Assembly (NCBI GenBank): GCA_947177515.1
Contig: CAMWUU010000165.1
Span: forward strand, 1-7,605
DNA length: 7,605 bases
Direction: 5' to 3'
Source of the DNA: an uncultured Lachnospiraceae bacterium
GTDB lineage: Bacteria > Bacillota > Clostridia > Lachnospirales > Lachnospiraceae
Made by a program: the position numbers and the translations under genes. Shown one piece after another: positions 1 to 5,105 of this stretch (position 1 is the first letter of the stretch; every line of letters begins with the position of its first letter). The notes below the pieces were generated by a model, which worked only from the letters and a program-made list of their open reading frames with translations, made no database searches and was not told the origin of the DNA.

Positions 1-1710
1 CTCCATATCCTCCTTCTGCACCACTTTATGATTCGGTGTGAGCGCCTCGTTGGCATCCACTAAATAGACATGGTGGAATTCTAAGACTTTTGAGCCATGG
101 AAGGTCATAAAAGCCACCGCATCCTGCTCCCTGTCATTCTTTTTTACACTCTGCTTTTCCAATTCCGCGCGGTACTCCTCCATATGCGCAAACCATTCCG
201 CAAAAGTCCCATACTCCCTCGCAGCTTCCTGAAGCTGCGAGAGTAAATCAAACAGGTCTTCCTCATGGATACGCCTTAACTGCGCATACTCCCGCAGATA
301 GTCATCGTACCCAACCGCGCGCCGGATATAATTTACCGCCGCATAGGGGCTTGTCTTTGCCAACAGCCCCAGATCCTGCTCAAGCTTATCAATACGCTCC
401 ACTACATAACCCTTGCCTGCCTGGCTGTAATAATACTGTTTTACCTTCTTTAAGTCAACCTTTGAATCCGGGAAAGCCTCACGGGAAAGATAGCGTTTCG
501 GGCGGTTCATCACTTGGAAATAGAGGGATCGGTCATTCTCCCCAAGTGCCAGGCGGATATAAGCCAAGATATTTTTTGCCAGCCAGTGTTCATATATATT
601 CGGCAGGGAATCCTTCATCGAGAAAGGGATATTATATTCCATAAACTTTTCCGCCAGCGCCCCCGGCTGTGTGTTTGTCCGGTATAAAACCGCTACATCA
701 CTATACTGGCCGCCGTTTTCATGGTACGCAAGCAATTCCCTGACTATGGATTCATTCTGTGCCTTCATATCCGCAAATTCCAGCACCCGAACCGCATTTT
801 CACGCGGATGCACTGCGCGGATTTTTTTCGGGAAACGCTTTGTGTTCGCCGCAATCAGCCTGCCCGCCGCCTCCACAATATCCGCCGCCGAACGGTAATT
901 AACATCTAAGAGTACCTTGGCGCAATCCGGGTAATCCTTTGGGAAATTCAGCATAATCTCCGGTTTCGCCCCGCGGAAACGGTAAATACTCTGGTCGTCG
1001 TCACCTACAATAAAAAGGTTGTTCTGCGGTAGTGCAAGCAGCCTTATGATATCGTACTGTACACGGTTGATATCCTGGAACTCATCGATCAGTATGTACT
1101 CATAAAATTTCTGCCACATGGAAAGGATATCCGGCCTCTGTGTCAGAAGTTCATAACATAAAAGCAGCATATCGTCAAAATCGATTTTGTTCGCTGAGCG
1201 CAGCATTCCTTCATATGCACGGTAGATTTTCTTAAAATTCTCCTCCGAGCAGTTCATGGAATAATAATGTTCAATGTCCACACGCTCCCCTTTAACCAGG
1301 CTGATCTCGCTGCAAATCCCTTCGATAAATTCCTTTTCATCCTCAATCTCAAGGTTTAGCTTTGCAATATAGTCACGGAAAAACTGATATCGCTCCTCCT
1401 CCCTTATAATACAGGACGCATCATAATGATAGGCATATTTTAATATTTTAAAATACACAGCGTGGAATGTCCCGAAATTAACCCCGCAGGGTGCACCCAT
1501 CAGTTTCTCAAAGCGCCCGCGCATCTCCGTTGCCGCCGCTTTTGTAAAAGTGATGACTAAGATGCGCTCCGGTTTTATCCCGCATTCTTCGACAAGCACC
1601 TTCACCCGGTTTGTGATAACCGTCGTCTTCCCTGAACCCGGACCTGCAAGCACCATCATCGGTCCTTTCTGGTGCGCGATTGCCATTTTCTGTGCTTCAT
1701 TCTGCTGCAT
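1..1710 (-). CDS. UvrD/PcrA-like ATP-dependent DNA helicase (SF1A), 3' end outside the window
   Basis: A superfamily 1A 3'-5' DNA helicase that uses ATP to unwind or translocate along DNA, probably in repair or replication restart. Exactly 570 codons are visible, read on the minus strand from ATG at 1710-1708; the C-terminus, including motif VI, lies beyond the left edge. Visible motifs: an N-terminal Q-motif glutamine (about residue 7), Walker A GPGSGKTT (23-30), motif Ia ITFTKAAATEMRGR (53-66), Walker B DEFQD (209-213), motif III GDDDQSIYRFRGA (236-248), motif IV around DVNYRS (269-274) and motif V TFHGSKVLEF (536-545). The start is supported by AGGAGG at 1724-1719, 8 bases upstream. Motif V normally reads SKGLEF; here Val replaces Gly at residue 542. 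The gene starts 16 bases after the merR stop and has no separate promoter that I can see, so it is probably co-transcribed with merR. The family call is very secure. Whether it is pcrA itself or a second UvrD paralogue cannot be decided from this part. Confidence 0.95.
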   Translation of the reverse strand, partial: MQQNEAQKMAIAHQKGPMMVLAGPGSGKTTVITNRVKVLVEECGIKPERILVITFTKAAATEMRGRFEKLMGAPCGVNFGTFHAVYFKILKYAYHYDASCIIREEERYQFFRDYIAKLNLEIEDEKEFIEGICSEISLVKGERVDIEHYYSMNCSEENFKKIYRAYEGMLRSANKIDFDDMLLLCYELLTQRPDILSMWQKFYEYILIDEFQDINRVQYDIIRLLALPQNNLFIVGDDDQSIYRFRGAKPEIMLNFPKDYPDCAKVLLDVNYRSAADIVEAAGRLIAANTKRFPKKIRAVHPRENAVRVLEFADMKAQNESIVRELLAYHENGGQYSDVAVLYRTNTQPGALAEKFMEYNIPFSMKDSLPNIYEHWLAKNILAYIRLALGENDRSLYFQVMNRPKRYLSREAFPDSKVDLKKVKQYYYSQAGKGYVVERIDKLEQDLGLLAKTSPYAAVNYIRRAVGYDDYLREYAQLRRIHEEDLFDLLSQLQEAAREYGTFAEWFAHMEEYRAELEKQSVKKNDREQDAVAFMTFHGSKVLEFHHVYLVDANEALTPNHKVVQKEDME

Positions 1711-1718
1711 AAACTCCC

Positions 1719-1724
1719 CCTCCT
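1719..1724 (-). promoter_or_regulatory. Shine-Dalgarno of the helicase gene, next to the merR stop
   Basis: AGGAGG on the minus strand, 8 bases before the helicase ATG. It begins only two bases after the merR TAG (1729-1727), so ribosomes finishing merR would release on top of this site. This suggests translational coupling and fixes the helicase start. Confidence 0.8.
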
Positions 1725-1726
1725 AT

Positions 1727-2227
1727 CTAAGGGCGCACAGGTGCCAATCCATCGGCAAACCCCGCTGCGCCATTCTTCTTTCTCCTCCACCAAACAGAGT
1801 CACTGCACTGTCTTTCCTTCCTTTTTTGTGAAATTTCACGGGACATGGAAGCACCAATCTCCCTGTAATTCTTTAGCTTACATTCAATCAATTCCAGGCT
1901 GCACAAAAGCTGCCTAATCTGTGCAAGGATATGTTCTTTTTGTTTCAGCAGGACTTCTTTTTTCTCCCTGACACCATCTTCCCCTTCCAGGCAAAGCCCC
2001 ACAAACTTTCGGATATCAGAAAGCGCCATCCCACTGTGTTTCAGGCAACAGATTAATTCTAGCCAGCAAACATCCTCCTCGGTATACTGCCTAATGCCAC
2101 CCGCACTTCGCGAAATCTGCGGCGTAAGCCCCTCACGGTCATAATAGCGAAGGGTTGGGATCGACAGCCCGGTTCTCTTCGCAACCTCCTTAACCGTTAA
2201 AAATCCCTTTTTTTCCCCATTCCCCAT
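1727..2227 (-). CDS. MerR-family transcriptional regulator, AdhR-like
   Basis: A 166-residue DNA-binding regulator of the MerR family, probably sensing carbonyl or thiol-reactive compounds and activating the divergent aldo/keto reductase. The winged helix-turn-helix occupies about residues 9-75: FLTVKEVAKRTGLSIPTLRYYDREGL (split here as residues 9-34), then wing residues around GGIRQYTEEDV. A dimerisation coiled coil spans roughly 85-122. It is cysteine-rich (C54, C60, C61, C79, C109, C116, C141). From memory of Bacillus subtilis AdhR, C61 falls where that protein's redox-active Cys52 lies, at the end of the helix after EED; this alignment was made by eye. The last 40 residues are an Arg/Lys-rich tail with two tryptophans, not typical of the core family. 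The ATG at 2227 is preceded by a G-run (2238-2233) serving as a weak ribosome binding site. Its likely promoter overlaps the operator for the reductase, so autoregulation is expected. The family is secure; the ligand is inferred. Confidence 0.9.
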   Translation of the reverse strand: MGNGEKKGFLTVKEVAKRTGLSIPTLRYYDREGLTPQISRSAGGIRQYTEEDVCWLELICCLKHSGMALSDIRKFVGLCLEGEDGVREKKEVLLKQKEHILAQIRQLLCSLELIECKLKNYREIGASMSREISQKRKERQCSDSVWWRRKKNGAAGFADGLAPVRP

Positions 2228-2257
2228 AAAAGCCCCCCAAAAAATAATTATTTCTTC

Positions 2258-2288
2258 TTGACCTAAAGCCTACTTTAGCATTTATAAT
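2258..2288 (+). promoter_or_regulatory. MerR-type promoter with 19-bp spacer and palindromic operator, driving the aldo/keto reductase
   Basis: The -35 is TTGACC (2258-2263) and the -10 is TATAAT (2283-2288), separated by 19 bp instead of 17, the hallmark of promoters that MerR-family activators untwist. In the spacer lies a perfect inverted repeat, CTAAAG (2263-2268), CCTA, CTTTAG (2273-2278). The operator reported for B. subtilis AdhR is, as I recall it, CTTAAAG-N4-CTTTAAG, with the same 4-base gap and position. The reductase ATG follows 36 bases after the -10. Confidence 0.87.
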
Positions 2289-2300
2289 CGCTTTTGTAAA
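2272..2300 (-). promoter_or_regulatory. Probable merR promoter, divergent and overlapping the operator
   Basis: On the minus strand, TTTACA (2300-2295) and TAAAGT (2277-2272) are separated by exactly 17 bp and point toward merR. The -10 hexamer lies inside the right arm of the CTAAAG/CTTTAG palindrome, so bound MerR would block it. The -10 matches only four of six consensus positions, so this is a moderate prediction. Confidence 0.5.
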
Positions 2301-2314
2301 CTACTTTTTCTTAT

Positions 2315-2319
2315 GGAGG
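2315..2319 (+). promoter_or_regulatory. Shine-Dalgarno that fixes the aldo/keto reductase start
   Basis: GGAGG five bases before ATG 2325. The upstream in-frame ATG at 2313 overlaps this site and has no ribosome binding site of its own, so the longer start adding four residues (MEVL) is unlikely. Confidence 0.75.
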
Positions 2320-2324
2320 TTCTT

Positions 2325-3152
2325 ATGGATATCAGAACGAATGTCACACTGAACAATGGGGAAAAAATGCCGCTTCTTGGTCTTGGCGTATTCCAGTCTG
2401 CCAACCAGACCTACAACGCCGTCCGCTGCGCACTAGAAGCAGGTTACCGGCATATTGACACCGCTTCGCTGTACGGAAATGAAGAAGCAGTTGGCAGGGC
2501 GGTGCGTGAGAGCGGCATCCCCCGCAAAGAAATATTTGTAACAACAAAACTTTGGAACACAGAACAGCGTTCCCACCGTCAGTCGGAAGCATTCTACAAG
2601 AGCATGGAGCGGCTTAATATCGGCTACATCGACCTCTACCTGCTGCACTGGCCAGTGCCGGAGGCTTTTAAAGAAAGCTGGGCGGTGTTAGAGGAACTCT
2701 GCGACGGAAAAAATTTGAAATCAATTGGTGTTTCCAACTTCCTAGAACATCATATTGATACGCTGATGCAGGATGCAAAAATAAAACCTGCCGTTGACCA
2801 GGTGGAAATCCACCCGTATAATACGAAAAAAGACTTGCGCAGATACTTAAAAGAACATGGGATTGCCTGTGAAGCACTGAGCCCACTTGGGCGCGACAAT
2901 AAGGAGCTGATCACAGATCCCACCATCGCTGCCATCGGGCAGAAATACGGCAAAAGCGTTGCCCAGACCATCCTGCGCTGGGATGTGCAAAACGGGATTA
3001 TTACCATCCCGAAATCCGTACATGCGGAACGCATTTTACAAAATTCACAGATTTTCGATTTTGAACTGGACGCGGAGGAAATGCAAAAGATCGAAAGCCT
3101 AAACCGCAACCAGTTCCATGAAGATCCGGAAACATTTTGTAATTTCTTCTAA
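2325..3152 (+). CDS. Aldo/keto reductase (AKR5-like, NADPH-dependent)
   Basis: A cytosolic (alpha/beta)8-barrel oxidoreductase that reduces aldehydes and ketones, such as 2,5-diketogluconate or methylglyoxal in relatives, with NADPH. The 275-residue length is normal for prokaryotic AKR5-type enzymes. The catalytic tetrad is visible as D45 (HIDTA), Y50 (SLYGNE), K75 (TTKLW) and H108 (LLHWP). Other family marks are SIGVSNF (133-139), QVEIHPYN (159-166), SPLGR (186-190) and the NADP phosphate-binding IPKSVHAERI (228-237). An in-frame ATG at 2313 is possible, but it overlaps the Shine-Dalgarno GGAGG (2315-2319), which sits five bases before ATG 2325, so 2325 was chosen. The gene is divergent from merR and sits behind a MerR-type promoter, so induction by carbonyl electrophiles and a detoxifying role are likely. 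The exact substrate cannot be told from sequence. No intrinsic terminator follows. Confidence 0.95.
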   Translation: MDIRTNVTLNNGEKMPLLGLGVFQSANQTYNAVRCALEAGYRHIDTASLYGNEEAVGRAVRESGIPRKEIFVTTKLWNTEQRSHRQSEAFYKSMERLNIGYIDLYLLHWPVPEAFKESWAVLEELCDGKNLKSIGVSNFLEHHIDTLMQDAKIKPAVDQVEIHPYNTKKDLRRYLKEHGIACEALSPLGRDNKELITDPTIAAIGQKYGKSVAQTILRWDVQNGIITIPKSVHAERILQNSQIFDFELDAEEMQKIESLNRNQFHEDPETFCNFF

Positions 3153-3184
3153 AAATGTATATCTAAATCCTGCTTTCTGTGATC

Positions 3185-3220
3185 TGTGCATTACAATTTA
3201 TTTGGATATTATAATGCACA
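3185..3220. repeat. Inverted repeat, 9-bp arms extending to 12 of 13 pairs
   Basis: TGTGCATTA (3185-3193) and TAATGCACA (3212-3220) are perfect reverse complements. After one mismatch (3194/3211) three more pairs form (AAT 3195-3197 with ATT 3208-3210), leaving a 10-base loop. There is no T-run on either side, so it is not a standard intrinsic terminator. It lies 33 bases after the aldo/keto reductase stop, in the gap between two convergent genes. Confidence 0.75.
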
Positions 3221-3235
3221 TAAGACCGAGTTAAC

Positions 3236-3292
3236 ACTACAGCGAACATCATAATGGCAGCCTCTAATACCGTTCTGATTGTTCGCTGTAGT
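3236..3292. repeat. Long inverted repeat, perfect 13-bp arms, about 21 pairs in all
   Basis: ACTACAGCGAACA (3236-3248) and TGTTCGCTGTAGT (3280-3292) are perfect reverse complements. Inside them, after a bulged T at 3279, TCA/TGA (3249-3251 with 3276-3278) pair. After a 1x1 mismatch AATGG/CCGTT (3253-3257 with 3270-3274, one G-U) pair, closing a 12-base loop. No T-tract follows on either strand. The remaining bases of the 194-base gap (3153-3346) show no gene. Possible identities are a MITE-like remnant, a bidirectional mRNA end structure or a regulatory RNA. Confidence 0.75.
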
Positions 3293-3346
3293 ACTAGCCA
3301 AACCAACAAATCGAACCCCACAAAACACTGTATGGGATAACCATAT

Positions 3347-3709
3347 TTACGGCAACTTTGCCAGCGCCGCATTCACCTTTTCATACTCCGTGCGGATATC
3401 CCCCATCACATTAAGGACAGCCTCCCAGTTATTCGCCCGTATGTGTTCGACCTGTTCTGAAAACAGATTGTGCATCACGTTCATCGAAAGATTCCCGCAT
3501 ACCCCCTTTAAAATATGGGAAGCTGAAAGCGCCTTTTTTGCTTCTCTGTTTTTCAGCGCCTCTTCCAATAACCCGTAATTCGGGTCAGCAGGGAATTTCT
3601 TCAAAAATTTTACAACCATATCCATATTCCCCATAAAGCGTTCGGATGCCTCCTCCATGTCAATCCCGGCATCTACCAGTTCTTTCATTGTCTTCTCATC
3701 GATCTGCAT
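3347..3709 (-). CDS. Stand-alone histidine phosphotransfer (HPt) domain protein
   Basis: A 120-residue single-domain protein of the HPt four-helix-bundle family, which shuttles phosphate between receiver domains and histidine kinases in multistep phosphorelays in the cytoplasm. The phospho-accepting motif is ASHILKGVCGNLSM (63-76) with H65 as the expected phosphorylated histidine; the following LKG and NL positions are the typical HPt consensus. The N-terminal helix carries the usual pattern ending in FLKKFP (35-40), and the C-terminus forms further helices. The start at 3709 is backed by AAGGAG (3721-3716) six bases upstream. No histidine kinase or response regulator lies in the window, so its partners are encoded elsewhere. 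It has its own promoter about 155 bases upstream and is separated from lacI by a terminator, so it is probably monocistronic. The domain call is secure; the pathway served is unknown. Confidence 0.9.
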   Translation of the reverse strand: MQIDEKTMKELVDAGIDMEEASERFMGNMDMVVKFLKKFPADPNYGLLEEALKNREAKKALSASHILKGVCGNLSMNVMHNLFSEQVEHIRANNWEAVLNVMGDIRTEYEKVNAALAKLP

Positions 3710-3864
3710 GTCCTGCTCCTTTCACACCCACGGTCATGCCGCAGCCGCTTTTTAGAAAGATGCCATACTGTTCTTCCATATTCCCTGTATACATTCCGTA
3801 TCCTGGTTGCCCGCTGCAATGCGCCATGACACACTTTAGTAATAACTCCCGAAAACCCGCTATC

Positions 3865-3893
3865 ACTATACCATATTTTTCCCCGTTCTTCAA
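3865..3893 (-). promoter_or_regulatory. Probable promoter of the HPt gene
   Basis: On the minus strand, TTGAAG (3893-3888) and TATAGT (3870-3865) are separated by exactly 17 bp, a good SigA-type promoter. It lies just downstream of the lacI terminator and points at the HPt gene, giving a leader of about 150 bases (roughly 3858-3710). In that leader GTCATGGCGC and GCGGCATGAC (plus-strand 3821-3830 and 3733-3742) could pair at 9 of 10 positions, with the inner arm close to the ribosome binding site. Confidence 0.7.
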
Positions 3894-3922
3894 TCATCTT
3901 TTTTTATCCCCCACAAAATAAA

Positions 3923-3961
3923 AAGAAGCCCTGCTGTTATCTGCCATACACAGGGCTTTTT
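3923..3961 (-). terminator. Intrinsic terminator after lacI (bidirectional-looking)
   Basis: AAGCCCTG (3926-3933) and CAGGGCTT (3951-3958) form a perfect 8-bp stem with a 17-base loop, flanked by A- and T-runs on both sides. Read on the minus strand it ends in a T-rich tail and starts three bases after the lacI stop. It also insulates the HPt promoter. Confidence 0.85.
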
Positions 3962-3964
3962 CAC

Positions 3965-4972
3965 CTACAATTTTTTAACAGAGCGTCCAACCATAACCTT
4001 CCCTTCCACTACCACGCGCTCCACCAGCGCCGTCTTCGGCTTTTCAATCATCTGGACAAGGTGCGCTGCAGCACAACGCCCAAGCACTTCGGAATCCTGT
4101 GCCAGGGTGGTCAGCGCCGGTTCCATTGCCCGCGCATAGCTGTTGCCATCATATCCAATCACTGAGATATCCTCCGGGATACGTAACCCCTCCTGCTCAA
4201 TCACACTGATCCCGCTGACTGCCGTAAAATCATCCGGGTACAAAATGCAGGTTGGCCGCTCCTTTTCTGCCAGAAGCTGCTTTGTCCTCTTTGCCGCCAT
4301 TTCCGCATCGCGGTAAGGACAGACTAACACATAGCTCTCCGGCACCTTTATGTTTAGCTCATCCAATGTGCGGTAATAACTTGCAAGACGATCCCTGGAC
4401 ACGGAAGAATCGTCCCCATGGATAAATGCAATCTTATGGTGCCCCATACTGTGGGCATACAGCACCAGATCGCGCACACCCTTCACATTATCCGAAATCA
4501 CGGAGGTGATATTATGGAACACATGGTCGATGGTCACGACTGGGATCCCGCTGTTAACCAGCTCAATAATTTCCGGTTCATCAAAATCGATGCAGGCGAT
4601 TACTACCCCGTCCACGCCACGGTAATGGCAATGTTCCGTGTAAGTCATTGTCCGCGCGCCGATATGGTGGTTGATAAAGGTGATATCGTATCCCCTTGAC
4701 TCCGCCTCCACCTTCACACCCTGCAATACCCTCGCAAAATGTTCATTCATCAGCCCGTTGTTCGCCGCATCTAAAAACAGGATGCCGATATTGTACGTGC
4801 GGTTTGTTTTCAGTGCGATTGCAGCAGAATTAGGGAAATACCCCATTTCCTTTGCCACCGCGTTGATATAGTCCCTCTTCTCCCTGCTGATGTCGCTGTA
4901 CCCGTTAAGCGCCTTACTAACCGTTGCAACAGAAACATTACAGCGCGCCGCAATATCTTTTACTGATACCAT
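3965..4972 (-). CDS. LacI/GalR-family transcriptional regulator
   Basis: A 335-residue dimeric repressor/activator, the normal LacI-family length. The N-terminal helix-turn-helix is VKDIAARCNVSVATVSKALNG (residues 4-24, seen in two parts: VKDIAARCNV and SVATVSKALNG), followed by the hinge region around SAAIALKTNRTYNIGI. A two-lobed periplasmic-binding-protein-like effector domain fills the rest (about 60-330), with typical landmarks GVDGVV, SGIPVVTIDH, GHHKIAFIHG, PEDISVIGYDG and EPALTTLAQD. The frame is open to ATG 5029, but that start lies upstream of the predicted promoter's -10. The best start is ATG 4972, with GGGGG (4983-4979) as ribosome binding site. ATG 4978 is less likely because it abuts that site. 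The gene has its own promoter and terminator. No sugar transporter or glycosidase gene is present in the window, so the effector and targets are unknown; a carbohydrate is typical. Confidence 0.94.
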   Translation of the reverse strand: MVSVKDIAARCNVSVATVSKALNGYSDISREKRDYINAVAKEMGYFPNSAAIALKTNRTYNIGILFLDAANNGLMNEHFARVLQGVKVEAESRGYDITFINHHIGARTMTYTEHCHYRGVDGVVIACIDFDEPEIIELVNSGIPVVTIDHVFHNITSVISDNVKGVRDLVLYAHSMGHHKIAFIHGDDSSVSRDRLASYYRTLDELNIKVPESYVLVCPYRDAEMAAKRTKQLLAEKERPTCILYPDDFTAVSGISVIEQEGLRIPEDISVIGYDGNSYARAMEPALTTLAQDSEVLGRCAAAHLVQMIEKPKTALVERVVVEGKVMVGRSVKKL

Positions 4973-4988
4973 AATCATCCCCCAAATG

Positions 4989-5002
4989 CTAAATCGTTTT
5001 CG
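4989..5002. promoter_or_regulatory. Candidate LacI-family operator in the lacI leader
   Basis: On the minus strand, CGAAAACGATTTAG is an imperfect palindrome about a central CG (four of six outward pairs match), reminiscent of LacI/GalR operators. It lies just downstream of the expected transcription start, where an autorepressor would act. The match is weak and rests on pattern alone. Confidence 0.3.
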
Positions 5003-5014
5003 AGTCTTAAATTT

Positions 5015-5043
5015 ATTATAATCAACCAAAAGACAAAAAGCAA
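5015..5043 (-). promoter_or_regulatory. Promoter of lacI
   Basis: On the minus strand, TTGCTT (5043-5038) and a perfect TATAAT (5020-5015) are separated by 17 bp. Transcription would start near 5008, about 36 bases before the chosen ATG 4972. This rules out the longer open frame beginning at 5029. Confidence 0.8.
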
Positions 5044-5058
5044 CCCTTTTTTACACGG

Positions 5059-5101
5059 AAAACACCCCGTTTCCCTGGGTGCAGGACTTGCGGGGTGTTT
5101 T
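5059..5101 (-). terminator. Intrinsic terminator after the lipoprotein pair
   Basis: AAAACACCCCG (5059-5069) and CGGGGTGTTTT (5091-5101) form a perfect 11-bp GC-rich stem. The loop can itself form CCTG (5074-5077) with CAGG (5082-5085). It starts five bases after the stop of the downstream lipoprotein gene and lies before the lacI promoter. T-runs flank both sides, so it may work in both directions. Confidence 0.88.
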
Positions 5102-5105
5102 TCTT

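Noticed and set aside
351..1917. Several plus-strand open frames (351-644, 671-898, 721-909, 1550-1831, 1672-1917)
   Set aside because: They lie antisense to the helicase and MerR genes, whose motifs are unmistakable on the minus strand. Their translations are low-quality, without domains or good ribosome binding sites.
2344..3109. Minus-strand open frames inside the aldo/keto reductase
   Set aside because: They are shadows of a gene with a complete catalytic tetrad on the plus strand, and they are rich in Cys/Ser/His without recognisable motifs.
3331..3345. Small hairpin TATGG/CCATA after the HPt stop as a terminator
   Set aside because: The stem is only 5 AT-rich pairs and the following T-run is short and displaced, too weak to call.
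3163..3372. Minus-strand 69-codon frame over the convergent gap
   Set aside because: It runs through both inverted repeats, starts inside the HPt gene and has no ribosome binding site or family resemblance.
3685..3897. Minus-strand 70-codon frame upstream of HPt as a gene
   Set aside because: It begins upstream of the predicted promoter -35 and has an Arg-rich, motif-free translation. Only the shorter frame in the leader is worth a low-level mention.
4973..5029. Longer LacI start at 5029
   Set aside because: It lies upstream of the TATAAT at 5020-5015, would add a non-family N-terminus and lacks a ribosome binding site; ATG 4972 puts the helix-turn-helix at the usual position.
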